Source: Alistipes sp. | Lineage (GTDB): Bacteria > Bacteroidota > Bacteroidia > Bacteroidales > Rikenellaceae | Length of the DNA stretch: 64,000 nt | Direction: 5' to 3' | NCBI GenBank assembly: GCA_017416915.1 | Contig: JAFQAN010000029.1 | Coordinates: forward strand, 1 to 64,000 | Part shown: in pieces, positions 55,608-63,670 of the stretch | Position numbering within the stretch: the stretch's first letter is position 1 | How the letters are laid out: the number at the start of each line of letters is the position of its first letter | The notes under the pieces: generated by a model | What the model was told of the DNA's origin: nothing | Database searches by the model: none | What the model saw: only the letters and a program-made list of their open reading frames with translations | Program-made: the position numbers and the translations under genes

Positions 55608-56891
55608 CTAATGTTTGACCTCGCCAAGCTTGTCGGGTTCGTGCTTATAGCGGAACAGCACCCAGAAGGCGAGAGCCACAACGAGGGCATAGCCCGCGAA
55701 GATGAGCCACGTGGTACTCCACCCCTCAATCTGCGCCACGGGGGTCTGCTGCGACAGCACGAAGTGATCGACAACCGCCTGAGCGCCGAGAGTGCCTATC
55801 GTAGCACCAATACCGTTGGTCATAATCATAAACAGACCCTGCGCCGACGAGCGTATCGAGGCATCCGTCTCGTTGTTCACAAAGAGTGAGCCTGAGATAT
55901 TGAAGAAGTCGAACGCCACGCCATAGACAACCATCGAGAGGATAAACATCCACACGCCACCGCCAGGGTTGCCAAGACCGAAGAGACCGAAGCGCAACAC
56001 CCACGCAAACATTGCGATAAGCATCACCGTCTTGATGCCATAGCGTTTAAGGAAGAAGGGGATAAGCAGGATGCAGAGCGTCTCGGACACCTGCGACAGC
56101 GATATTAGCGCGTTGGCGTGCTGAGCTGCAAACGTATCGGCATACTCCGGAATAGCCTCGTACGAGGTGATAAAGGTGTTGGCAAAGCCGTTTGTTATCT
56201 GCAACGACACGCCGAGTAACATCGAGAAGATGAAGAACATCGCCATCTTCTTCTCCTTGAAGAGCGCAAAGGCACGAAGACCCAACGCCTCGACAAACGA
56301 CTTTTTCTGCGTCGAGGTATTCACAGGACAAGTGGGCAGTGTGAAGGCGTAGCCCGCAAGCAAAATGCCGATGATTGCACTCTGATAGAACTGCTCATAG
56401 GTAGCCTGGAAACCTGCAAAATCGCAGAGGAGCATAGCGCATATAAAGCCCACAGTACCCCACACACGAATAGGCGGGAATGCCGTAACGGTGTCGAGAC
56501 CACTCTTCTCCAAGGCGGTGTATGCCACCGAGTTAGAGAGCGCCAAGGTGGGCATATAGAAGGCTACGCTAAGCGTATATAGCGTCAGGAGCAGACGAAG
56601 ATTCGTAGCCCCCGCAGCGCTTTGGATGGTGTACGCAGCACCAGCCATAAAGATTGCCGCAAGCAGGTGGCAGATGCCCAACAGACGCTGTGCCTGTATC
56701 TTTCTGTCGGCAATGATACCGATGATTGCGGGCATAAAGAGCGAGACAATACCCTGCATAGCATAGAAGATACCGATATTTTTGGCAAAGCCGAGACCTG
56801 CAAGCATCGTACCCATAGAGGTAAGATATGAACCCCACACTGCGAACTGCAAGAAGTTCATAACGATTAATCGAGATTTAATACTATTCAT
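55608..56891 (-). CDS. MFS nucleoside:proton symporter (NupG/XapB-like)
   Basis: 427-aa membrane protein with about 12 hydrophobic segments. The N-terminal KSRLIVMNFLQFAVWGSYLTSMGTML, the loop ADRKIQAQRLLGICHL and the motif LSNSVAYTALEKSG...FPPIRVWGTVGFI are typical of the nucleoside:H+ symporter (NHS) family. It likely imports ribo- or deoxyribonucleosides. It has an upstream TATCTTTG box and lies divergently next to the tRNA-Gln gene. Confidence 0.88.
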   Translation of the reverse strand: MNSIKSRLIVMNFLQFAVWGSYLTSMGTMLAGLGFAKNIGIFYAMQGIVSLFMPAIIGIIADRKIQAQRLLGICHLLAAIFMAGAAYTIQSAAGATNLRLLLTLYTLSVAFYMPTLALSNSVAYTALEKSGLDTVTAFPPIRVWGTVGFICAMLLCDFAGFQATYEQFYQSAIIGILLAGYAFTLPTCPVNTSTQKKSFVEALGLRAFALFKEKKMAMFFIFSMLLGVSLQITNGFANTFITSYEAIPEYADTFAAQHANALISLSQVSETLCILLIPFFLKRYGIKTVMLIAMFAWVLRFGLFGLGNPGGGVWMFILSMVVYGVAFDFFNISGSLFVNNETDASIRSSAQGLFMIMTNGIGATIGTLGAQAVVDHFVLSQQTPVAQIEGWSTTWLIFAGYALVVALAFWVLFRYKHEPDKLGEVKH

Positions 56892-56940
56892 AATCAGTAT
56901 TTTATATTATTATTTTGCTTACTCACTGCAAAAAGTTTAA

Positions 56941-56948
56941 CAAAGATA
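56941..56948 (-). promoter_or_regulatory. -7 box of the nucleoside transporter gene
   Basis: Minus strand TATCTTTG (56948-56941), 49 bp before ATG. -33 not at standard spacing. Confidence 0.5.
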
Positions 56949-56969
56949 TGAAAAATTTTTGCAATTTTC

Positions 56970-57000
56970 TTTGCAAATCAAAATAAATGTTCTACTTTTG
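56970..57000 (+). promoter_or_regulatory. tRNA-Gln promoter
   Basis: TTTG (56970-56973), 19-bp spacer, TACTTTTG (56993-57000), 18 bp before the tRNA. Confidence 0.8.
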
Positions 57001-57018
57001 CATCGTCAAAACAAATAT

Positions 57019-57089
57019 TGGGCTATGGTGTAATGGTAACACTACAGATTCTGGTCCTGTCATTCTTGGTTCGAATCCAGGTAGCCCAA
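57019..57089 (+). tRNA. tRNA-Gln(CTG)
   Basis: 71 nt. Acceptor TGGGCTA/TAGCCCA with discriminator A, D arm GTGT/ACAC, anticodon stem ACAGA/CCTGT with an A-C mismatch at the loop-closing pair, loop TTCTGGT giving anticodon CTG (57051-57053), T arm CTTGG/CCAGG. CCA is not encoded. Confidence 0.93.
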
Positions 57090-57094
57090 CTAAG

Positions 57095-57126
57095 AGCGGT
57101 CTTCTTTTTGAGGACTGCTTTTTTTG
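57095..57126 (+). terminator. tRNA-Gln terminator
   Basis: AGCGGTCTTC (57095-57104) pairs with GAGGACTGCT (57110-57119, two G-T pairs) before a T7 run. Confidence 0.88.
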
Positions 57127-57435
57127 TGTGGTTACGGGTGGTGGTTGGGTGTTTAAGGGCGTAGGCGAACGATTTCTTAGCGCTTGCAAATGCTCTGCGA
57201 GCATCTATGCAGGTGTAGTGCTTTGATTGTTGCAAGCAACACATAGCACTGCACTCGCATAGCAGCAAGCTGTTTTTGCAAGCGACATTCGACAATATGG
57301 CTACATCCATTGTTGGACTGCCTAATTCTCGCGGGGGATGGTTGAGCCGATATGATAGTGATTTATTGCTCGACCTGCGGTCTGCGCCTTTTTTTAGCGG
57401 TATCGGCTCCACTTCGAAAATGACTTTTCGAAGTA

Positions 57436-57454
57436 CGAATCCAGGTAGCCCAAC
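57436..57454 (+). pseudogene. tRNA-Gln 3' remnant
   Basis: CGAATCCAGGTAGCCCAAC repeats the last part of the tRNA-Gln (T loop to acceptor) without the rest of the gene. It starts one base after a perfect inverted repeat, ACTTCGAAAA/TTTTCGAAGT (57411-57420/57425-57434). Confidence 0.85.
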
Positions 57455-57457
57455 TAA

Positions 57458-57490
57458 GAGCGGTCTTCTTTTGAAGATCGCTTTTTTTTT
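57458..57490 (+). terminator. Duplicated tRNA terminator
   Basis: AGCGGTCTTC-TTTT-GAAGATCGCT followed by nine T: the second copy of the tRNA-Gln terminator, with better pairing than the first. Confidence 0.8.
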
Positions 57491-57636
57491 GTGTGGTTAC
57501 GGGTGGTGGTTGGGTATCGAGGCTGGGTCAAATTGTATTATAGCGCTTGCAAATGCTCTGCGAGCATCTATGCAGGTGTAGTGCTTTGATTGTTGCAAGC
57601 AACACATAGCACTGCACCTACCACGCTCGATGGCAC

Positions 57637-58038
57637 TCAACCTCGCGCAACGTCCCCCAGCTTAATCTCGATATTATCGCCCGACCACTGATTGATAAGC
57701 AGTCTGCGATTATAGACCACACTATCGCCATGGCTGATGCTAACAGCTACCTCAAAGGGCGCACTATCAGCAACAATACGCGACTCGGGAAGCGTGTTGG
57801 GGACTATATATATATATAAGGTAAGCGCATCGCCAGCAGCACCCTCTACAACAGTGCGGCGAGGGCGCTTATACCCTGCGGGGGCTGAGCTAAGCTGAGA
57901 GCCTACCGCCGCAACATCATCCGTGTAGGCGATATACCCCACTCGACTACCATCGGCACGCACCTCGCCCGAAAGAGCAAGATTGTAGCGCCAAAACTCC
58001 CGATAATCACACTCAATAGAGATACGATATGGTGCCAT
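57637..58038 (-). CDS. Hypothetical protein
   Basis: 133 aa, no signal peptide and no membrane segment. The composition looks like a real, beta-rich protein (MAPYRISIECDYREFWRYNLALSGEV ... ALTLYIYIVPNTLPESRIV ... SISHGDSVVYNRRLLINQWSGDNIEIKLGD). I do not recognise a family. It converges with the duplicated tRNA region and diverges from the DUF177 gene. A weak TATTTTTG box lies upstream (58087-58080 on the minus strand). Codon use agrees with the window. Confidence 0.55.
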   Translation of the reverse strand: MAPYRISIECDYREFWRYNLALSGEVRADGSRVGYIAYTDDVAAVGSQLSSAPAGYKRPRRTVVEGAAGDALTLYIYIVPNTLPESRIVADSAPFEVAVSISHGDSVVYNRRLLINQWSGDNIEIKLGDVARG

Positions 58039-58094
58039 AATGCGAAAAATATTTTATCATTTTACGTAAAACTTTGCTACAAAAATAATAATAA

Positions 58095-58126
58095 TTTGCA
58101 GATTTTGGTTTTTTGTTGTAAATTTG
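58095..58126 (+). promoter_or_regulatory. DUF177-rpmF-plsX promoter
   Basis: TTTG (58095-58098), 20-bp spacer, TAAATTTG (58119-58126), 19 bp before ATG 58145. Confidence 0.85.
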
Positions 58127-58144
58127 CAGACTAATTGTGCTGAA

Positions 58145-58720
58145 ATGAAGCAAATTATGTTGTACCGAATACCTTACAAAGGACTCAAAGCAGGAAGCTA
58201 TGACTTTGATTTTCAGGTAGATGACGCCCTATTTGAGGCGTACGACCGTGAGGAGATAAAGGGTGGCAAGTGCGAGGTGCGCGTAAAGCTCGACCGCAAA
58301 GAGACGATGTTGGAGCTTAACGTCATCATCTCAGGAGAGGTAATTTGTGAGTGCGACCGTTGTTTGGAAGATTGCGCAGTGGCTGTGGACTACGTAGGCG
58401 ACTTAGTAGTTAAGTTCTCGGACGAGATTGACGACTACGACGGCGAGGTGATGTGGTTATCGCCTACCGAAGATACACTCGACCTCACGCAGTACATATA
58501 CGAGAGCATAGTGCTATCACTACCCTACCGCCGCGTACATCCCGACGGCGAGTGCAACCCCGAGATGATAGCGGCACTAAACACTATAAGCGAGGAGGAG
58601 TTCGAGCGCATAGTGGCAGAGGCCGACAGCGAGGAGGAGGGCGACGAAGTGATGCTCAACGAGGATAACCGCGAACTACTCGAAAAGTTGAAGCGCCAAC
58701 TGGAAGAGGGCGCAGAGTAG
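58145..58720 (+). CDS. yceD: DUF177/YceD-family protein
   Basis: 191 aa from ATG 58145 (a second ATG at 58157 is possible). The middle contains the family's cysteine pair in VICECDRCLEDCAV, followed by the acidic EIDDYDGEVMWLSPTEDTLDLTQYIYESIVLSLPYRRVHPDG block. It is linked to 23S rRNA accumulation in other organisms. It stands in the conserved order DUF177-rpmF-plsX. Its C-terminal ~40 residues are highly acidic. Confidence 0.92.
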   Translation: MKQIMLYRIPYKGLKAGSYDFDFQVDDALFEAYDREEIKGGKCEVRVKLDRKETMLELNVIISGEVICECDRCLEDCAVAVDYVGDLVVKFSDEIDDYDGEVMWLSPTEDTLDLTQYIYESIVLSLPYRRVHPDGECNPEMIAALNTISEEEFERIVAEADSEEEGDEVMLNEDNRELLEKLKRQLEEGAE

Positions 58721-58827
58721 TGGCGATAACCCAAAAGAATAGATATAGTTGTCGCGTCGCGGGGCTTATCCGTCAGGCACCGAGGCAGACAAAAACGAAA
58801 CATAAAACTTAAAAATTATATTGTAAG

Positions 58828-59013
58828 ATGGCACATCCTAAACACAAAGTCTCTTCTACACGTCGAGACAAGAGAAGAACTCACTACAAGGCAGTAGTTC
58901 CTACCGTAGTTACCTGCTCGAACTGTGGTTCAGCAGTACTCTACCACCGCGTATGTCCCGAGTGCGGCTTCTATCGCGGTAAGCTCGCAATCGAGAAGAA
59001 GGCAGCTGAGTAG
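58828..59013 (+). CDS. rpmF: 50S ribosomal protein L32
   Basis: 61 aa: MAHPKHKVSSTRRDKRRTHY at the start, with the zinc-ribbon Cys pairs CSNCG and CPECG. A component of the large subunit near the peptidyl-transferase region. It is 107 nt after the DUF177 gene and upstream of plsX. Confidence 0.97.
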   Translation: MAHPKHKVSSTRRDKRRTHYKAVVPTVVTCSNCGSAVLYHRVCPECGFYRGKLAIEKKAAE

Positions 59014-59029
59014 TCTTCAAAACGTAGAA

Positions 59030-59066
59030 AGGGGCACACCGCAAAGGCGGTAGTGCTTCTTTTTGT
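59030..59066 (+). terminator. Hairpin between rpmF and plsX
   Basis: GCACACCGC and GCGGTAGTGC form an imperfect stem (59034-59055) followed by TTCTTTTTG. It may be a partial terminator that lowers plsX expression relative to rpmF. Confidence 0.65.
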
Positions 59067-59128
59067 TTTATGCGCCTACCACGTAGCAGCGTAGAGCGCA
59101 TCAGGTGTATAACAAAAAACCAAAAGTT

Positions 59129-60166
59129 ATGATAAAGATAGGTATCGATGCTATGGGCGGCGACTTCGCTCCCGAGGTAGCTGTCGAGGGCGCTGTGGCA
59201 GCATTGCAGAAGATTGGCAGCGACAGCCGCATTGTCCTCTTCGGCGACAAGGCACGTATCGAGGAGCTGTTAGCAAAGCACAACTGCCCCGCTACCAACT
59301 TCGACATCGTAGCCACAACACAGCTTATCGAGATGGGCGACCACCCCGCAAAGGCATTCGTTGCCAAGTCGGATTCGAGCATCACCGTAGGCTTCAAATA
59401 CCTCGCCGAGGGTAAGATTGATGGCTTCGCAAGTGCTGGCTCAACAGGCGCAATGATGGTAGGCTCGATGCAGGTGATTAAGCCCATCGAGGGTGTCATA
59501 CGCCCAGTATTGGCAACGCTCATACCCACAATATCGCCCACAAAGGGCATACAGCGCGGTATCCTTATGGACGTGGGTCTCAACGTAGATGCTAAGCCCG
59601 AGGTGCTGGCGCAATATGGTCTGCTCGGCTCGATATACGCTAAGTCGGTACTCGGCTTGGAGAACCCCCGTGTGTCGCTGCTTAACATTGGCGAGGAGGA
59701 GGGCAAGGGTAATGCCCAGTCGAAGGCTACATACGAGCTGATGAAGGCAGACGGTCGCTACAACTTCACGGGTAATGTCGAGGCATCGTACATCTTCACA
59801 GGCAAAATCGCCGATGTTGTCGTTGCCGACGCCTTCGTGGGTAACAGCATCCTCAAAATGGCAGAGGCCCTATACCGCATCAACTTCCGCTTGGGTGGCG
59901 GCAAGCCCCGCGTGAAGAACTTCTTGCGCCCCATACTCGGTCGCATCATACCTAAGCTATACTGGCAGAACGACTTCTGGGAGGCAATGAACGGCGAGAG
60001 CGTTGGCGGCTTGCAGGTTATGGGCATCAACGCCCCCGTGGTTATCGGCCACGGCAGCTCGTCGGCGCGCGCTATATGCTCGATGATTCTCGCCTTGGAG
60101 CGCGACATCAGAGGTAACTACCCCGCACATCTGCGCGAGGCGCTCAAAGAACACAACGAACAATAG
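59129..60166 (+). CDS. plsX: Phosphate acyltransferase PlsX
   Basis: 345 aa from ATG 59129 (IKIGIDAMGGDFAPEVAVEG). PlsX converts acyl-ACP to acyl-phosphate for phospholipid synthesis. Conserved segments include DAMGGD, GDHPAKAFVAKSDSSITVG, FASAGSTGAMMVG, LLNIGEEEGKGN and VVADAFVGNSILKMAE. It follows rpmF as usual, but fabH, the common next gene, is absent; a terminator and repeat region follow. Confidence 0.96.
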   Translation: MIKIGIDAMGGDFAPEVAVEGAVAALQKIGSDSRIVLFGDKARIEELLAKHNCPATNFDIVATTQLIEMGDHPAKAFVAKSDSSITVGFKYLAEGKIDGFASAGSTGAMMVGSMQVIKPIEGVIRPVLATLIPTISPTKGIQRGILMDVGLNVDAKPEVLAQYGLLGSIYAKSVLGLENPRVSLLNIGEEEGKGNAQSKATYELMKADGRYNFTGNVEASYIFTGKIADVVVADAFVGNSILKMAEALYRINFRLGGGKPRVKNFLRPILGRIIPKLYWQNDFWEAMNGESVGGLQVMGINAPVVIGHGSSSARAICSMILALERDIRGNYPAHLREALKEHNEQ

Positions 60167-60168
60167 TT

Positions 60169-60196
60169 AAAAGCCTGCTTCGAGCAGGCTTTTTTA
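60169..60196 (+). terminator. plsX terminator
   Basis: AAGCCTGCT-TCG-AGCAGGCTT (60171-60191) followed by TTTT. Confidence 0.92.
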
Positions 60197-60200
60197 TTAA

Positions 60201-60345
60201 GGGGGGGGGAGAGGGCGAGAGGACGAGAGGACGAGAGGACGAGAGGGCGCACCAACGAGACTGCGGGACAACGGGACAACAGAAAAACACAGGCGTTCTC
60301 AGACATTCTCAGGCGTTCTCAGTCGTGCGTGGCTGCGCGTGGCAA
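60201..60345 (+). repeat. Array module 6
   Basis: A G9 tract, GAGAGGAC units (60211-60246), GGCGCACCAACG spacer, GAGACTGC/GGGACAAC units, then GGCGTTCTCA-type 10-bp units and GTGCGTGGCT, leading into element E6a. The GACTGGGAAT part is missing here. Confidence 0.8.
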
Positions 60346-60470
60346 CTTGGCGTCAGAGTGGTGCAGCTACAACGCTCGGCGAATTTCGAGCCGATGGGCT
60401 GTACTAAGGCGTACTGCCCATTGGCGAGATAATTCGTTAGCGGAAGTAGATGCGCCGCTATCACGTCAAG
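60346..60470 (+). repeat. GTAC element E6a
   Basis: Outer arms CTTGGCGT and ACGTCAAG. The central hairpin GCCGATGGGC/GCCCATTGGC has apex GTAC-TAAGGC-GTAC. The last hairpin carries the TAGATGCGCC words. Confidence 0.83.
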
Positions 60471-60472
60471 GG

Positions 60473-60596
60473 CTTGGTGTCAGAGTGGTGTAGCAGTGTC
60501 GCCGATAAAGAGATTGGGCTGGATGGATAGTACTATGCGTACATTCCATTCAGCCCAATGATTGAGGCGGCGCTGATGCGCCGCTATCACGACAAG
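60473..60596 (+). repeat. GTAC element E6b
   Basis: Outer arms CTTGGTGT and ACGACAAG. The stem is of the same subtype as E4a and E5c, with apex GTAC-TATGC-GTAC. Confidence 0.85.
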
Positions 60597-60599
60597 ATG

Positions 60600-60726
60600 A
60601 ATTTTTGTCAGAAGGGGTTAGATGTGGTGCTATCCCGAAAGATGACTGGATGGGGGTGTACTTGGCGTACATCCCCATTCAGGCAGATGAGGGCAGTGCC
60701 GCAGATAGCCCCTTATCACAAAAATT
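60600..60726 (+). repeat. GTAC element E6c
   Basis: Outer stem AATTTTTGT/ACAAAAATT (60600-60608/60718-60726), perfectly paired and the same as in E5b. Apex GTAC-TTGGC-GTAC. Confidence 0.87.
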
Positions 60727-60727
60727 G

Positions 60728-60852
60728 CTTGGTGGGAGAAGGGTGCAGATGTGTTCTATCGCAAATGAAAGTACCGTGGGATAGTACAAAACGTACAGCC
60801 CACGGTACTTTACTTTTGGGATAGGACGCAGATGCGCCCTTATCTCGCTAAG
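60728..60852 (+). repeat. GTAC element E6d
   Basis: Central stem AAAGTACCGTGGG/CCCACGGTACTTT (60768-60780/60799-60811), perfect 13 bp, apex GTAC-AAAAC-GTAC. The outer arms (CTTGGTGG and TCGCTAAG) are degenerate. It ends 3 nt before the gdhA stop codon. Confidence 0.87.
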
Positions 60853-60855
60853 TTA

Positions 60856-62199
60856 TTAGATGATACCCTGCTCCAACATAGCCTGAGCTACCTTCATGAA
60901 ACCTGCAACGTTAGCACCCTTAACATAGTTGATAGTGCCATCGGGCTGCTGACCATACTTCACGCAAGCCTCGTGGATAGACTCCATAATGAAGTGAAGC
61001 TTCTCATCAACCTCCTTGCCTGCCCACGAAAGGTGCATACAGTTCTGAGTCATCTCCAAACCAGAAGTTGCTACACCACCAGCATTAACTGCCTTACCAG
61101 GAGCGAAGAGGATACCTGCCGACTGGAATGTGTGGATAGCCTCGGGAGTACAACCCATATTAGAAACCTCAGCGCAGCACCAAGTACCGTTAGCCAAAAG
61201 CTCCTTAGCGTCATCGCCGTTCAACTCGTTCTGGAATGCGCAAGGCAATGCGATGTCGCACTTAACAGACCAAGCCTTCTTACCTGCGGTAAACTTACAA
61301 GCCTCGGGGAACTTAGTAGCCATATCCTCAACCTTGTTGCGGTTAGAAGAGCGCATAACAAGCATATAGTCAATCATCTCGTTGGTGATACCGCCAGGAA
61401 TCTCGCAAACACCGTCGGGACCAGAGATAGCAACAACCTTTGCGCCAAGCTCAACAGCCTTCTGAGAAGCACCCCAAGCTACGTTACCGAAACCTGATAC
61501 AGCAACGGTCTTGCCTGCGATGTTCTTACCAGCCTTAGCCAACATATGCTCAACGAAATACAAAGCACCATAACCAGTAGCCTCGGGACGGAGGATAGAG
61601 CCACCCCAAGTCATACCCTTACCAGTCAATACGCCAGTGTGGTACTTGCGAGCAAGCTTCTGATACATACCGTTGAGGAAGCCAATCTCACGGCCACCAA
61701 CGCCTACGTCGCCTGCGGGAACGTCGGTATCAACACCGATGTTGTTCCACAACTCCTGCATAAATGCCTGGCAGAAACGCATAATCTCAGCGTCTGACTT
61801 GCCAACGGGGTTGAAGTCGGCACCACCCTTAGCGCCACCCATAGGAAGGGTAGTCAATGCGTTCTTGAAGGTCTGCTCGAAACCGAGGAACTTCAACATT
61901 GAAGGATTAACAGCGGGGTGGAAACGCAAACCGCCCTTGTAGGGACCGATAGCCGAGTTGAACTGTACACGGTAGCCGAGGTTGGTCTGTACCTCACCGT
62001 TGTCATCTACCCACGTTACGCGGAAAGTGAAGATACGATCAGGCTCTACGATACGCTCAACGATCTTTGCCTTCTCGAACTCGGGGTGCTGGTTGTAAAC
62101 CTCCTCGATTGACTCCAATACCTCCTGAACCGCCTGCAAGTACTCGCTCTCGCCAGGGTGCTTGGCCTCCAAATTGGCCATAATAACTTTTACATCCAT
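60856..62199 (-). CDS. gdhA: Glutamate dehydrogenase (NADP-type)
   Basis: 447 aa, the hexameric small-subunit class. It interconverts glutamate with 2-oxoglutarate and ammonia. The catalytic-Lys region reads PMGGAKGGADFNP (about 125), then PAGDVGVGGREIG and VAVSGFGNVAWGA (Rossmann fold). Length and motif style fit the NADP-dependent GdhA. Codon use suggests strong expression. It has its own leader and promoter. Confidence 0.96.
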   Translation of the reverse strand: MDVKVIMANLEAKHPGESEYLQAVQEVLESIEEVYNQHPEFEKAKIVERIVEPDRIFTFRVTWVDDNGEVQTNLGYRVQFNSAIGPYKGGLRFHPAVNPSMLKFLGFEQTFKNALTTLPMGGAKGGADFNPVGKSDAEIMRFCQAFMQELWNNIGVDTDVPAGDVGVGGREIGFLNGMYQKLARKYHTGVLTGKGMTWGGSILRPEATGYGALYFVEHMLAKAGKNIAGKTVAVSGFGNVAWGASQKAVELGAKVVAISGPDGVCEIPGGITNEMIDYMLVMRSSNRNKVEDMATKFPEACKFTAGKKAWSVKCDIALPCAFQNELNGDDAKELLANGTWCCAEVSNMGCTPEAIHTFQSAGILFAPGKAVNAGGVATSGLEMTQNCMHLSWAGKEVDEKLHFIMESIHEACVKYGQQPDGTINYVKGANVAGFMKVAQAMLEQGII

Positions 62200-62282
62200 A
62201 GTTTTAGTTAAGTTAAAAGGTTAAAATAATGTATTAATATAGCTGTTTTTCTATTTTTTGTATCTTCTCGTTGCACCATCTC

Positions 62283-62309
62283 TTGGCACACATCCTCATA
62301 GTGCGCCAA
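62283..62309 (-). other. Hairpin in gdhA leader
   Basis: TTGGCACAC/GTGCGCCAA (62283-62291/62301-62309), 9 bp with one G-T pair, immediately downstream of the -7 box TATATTTG (62326-62319, minus strand) in the gdhA 5' leader. It may stabilise the mRNA. Confidence 0.45.
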
Positions 62310-62318
62310 ACAATAATA

Positions 62319-62326
62319 CAAATATA
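62319..62326 (-). promoter_or_regulatory. -7 box of gdhA
   Basis: Minus strand TATATTTG. The -33 is not clear. It gives a ~110-nt leader. Confidence 0.5.
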
Positions 62327-62445
62327 AGAATATTATTCGAGATTAGCACCCTTCGCCCCCTCTTTTTTTCAACTATCGGCACTTTATGCCACTATATTTC
62401 AAAAAAGCGATATTCCTACGGTGCTAACTCCCGCTCTGCGCAGCC

Positions 62446-63540
62446 TTAGACGAAGGGCAGACGTACCACCTCAGCCTTCAACAGACGACCGCGTACCTCG
62501 ACAGCAATCTGGGTACCTGCCTTAGCGAAGGCGGGCTTAACATAACCCATACCGATACCAATCTTCAAGCAGGGCGACATCGTTCCCGACGTTACGTGGC
62601 CGATGTGGTTACCCTCCAAGTCGCACAAGGGGTACTCGTGGCGGGGTACACCACGGTCGATAAGCTTGAAGCCTACGAGCTTGCGCTCTACACCCTCCTT
62701 CTTCTGACGCTCCATAAGCTCACGGTCGATGAACGGCTTGTTATCGACAAACTTAGTGAGCCAGTTGAGACCTGCCTCGATAGGCGATGTGGTGTCGTCG
62801 ATGTCGTTGCCATAGAGGCAGAAGCCCTTCTCCAAACGCAAGGTGTCGCGAGCGCCAAGACCGATATTCTTCAAGCCGAACTCCTCGCCAGCCTTCCACA
62901 TAGCCTCCCAGATGGTGTCGGCATCCTCGTTATACATATATATCTCGCAGCCACCCGAGCCAGTGTAGCCCGTAGTCGAGAGGATAACCTCGCAACCTGC
63001 CACCTTGCAAATCTTGAAGGTGTAGTACTCCATATCCTCAACCTGCTCCTCGGTCATCTTCTGCACAAGCTTCATAGCCAAAGGACCCTGAATAGCGAGC
63101 TGTGCGGTCTTCGACGAGCTGTTCTCCAACTCCTCGCCAGCCTTCATACCGAAAGCCTCGCCCTGGCGGCAGATATGCTCCCAATCCTTCTGCTCGTTGG
63201 CAGCATTCACGCAGAGCATATACTTCTGAGAGTTGATGCGATATACCAACACATCATCAACGATACCGCCACGACCATTAGGCATAGTGGTATATTGCAC
63301 CTTGCCATCGTAGAGGTCGGCAACATTGTTGGTGGTGATGCGCTGCAAGAACTCCGTAGCGCGGGGTCCCTTAACCCAAATCTCGCCCATATGGCTCACG
63401 TCGAACACGCCGCACTTCTCGCGAACGTTGATATGCTCGTCGTTGATGCCCGAGAACTCGATGGGCATATTGTATCCTGCAAACTCCGCCATCTTGGCAC
63501 CATTAGCAAGGTGATACTTGGTAAAAGCTGTTGTTTTCAT
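62446..63540 (-). CDS. gcvT: Aminomethyltransferase (glycine cleavage T protein)
   Basis: 364 aa. It transfers the methylene group from the aminomethyl-lipoyl H protein to tetrahydrofolate, releasing ammonia. Typical motifs: [75 protein letters not shown] and [21 protein letters not shown]. The other gcv genes are not in the window. The upstream gene, a partial acetyltransferase, reads in the same direction 130 bp away. Confidence 0.96.
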   Translation of the reverse strand: MKTTAFTKYHLANGAKMAEFAGYNMPIEFSGINDEHINVREKCGVFDVSHMGEIWVKGPRATEFLQRITTNNVADLYDGKVQYTTMPNGRGGIVDDVLVYRINSQKYMLCVNAANEQKDWEHICRQGEAFGMKAGEELENSSSKTAQLAIQGPLAMKLVQKMTEEQVEDMEYYTFKICKVAGCEVILSTTGYTGSGGCEIYMYNEDADTIWEAMWKAGEEFGLKNIGLGARDTLRLEKGFCLYGNDIDDTTSPIEAGLNWLTKFVDNKPFIDRELMERQKKEGVERKLVGFKLIDRGVPRHEYPLCDLEGNHIGHVTSGTMSPCLKIGIGMGYVKPAFAKAGTQIAVEVRGRLLKAEVVRLPFV

Positions 63541-63572
63541 CGGTTTTACTGGTTTTATTTAGTTAATAATTT

Positions 63573-63629
63573 GTTGTCGTCTGTCGTCGTCTATTGTCGT
63601 CTGTTGTCGTCTGTTGTCGTCTGTCGTCA
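63573..63629. repeat. 10-bp array upstream of gcvT
   Basis: About six units of TTGTCGTCTG type between the acetyltransferase stop and gcvT start. Another short-unit intergenic array, one helical turn per unit. Confidence 0.75.
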
Positions 63630-63670
63630 ATATGGTCAATTATCGCCATTAGTCGTCTGTGGGGTTGCCG

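Larger units (their letters stand above)
57072..57617. repeat. ~364-bp tandem duplication including a tRNA-Gln 3' end
   Basis: Two blocks are repeated at a constant offset of 363-364 bp. The T-arm-to-terminator block is at 57072-57150 and 57436-57513. A block starting TAGCGCTTGCAAATGCTCTG is at 57178-57254 and 57541-57617. The short stretches between the blocks differ, and 57255-57435 is unique. No ORF is convincing inside. Confidence 0.9.

Noticed and set aside
57637-58038. Treating the hypothetical gene as cargo of an element integrated at tRNA-Gln
   Set aside because: It lies outside the duplicated repeats, has codon use like the rest of the window, and no integrase accompanies it.
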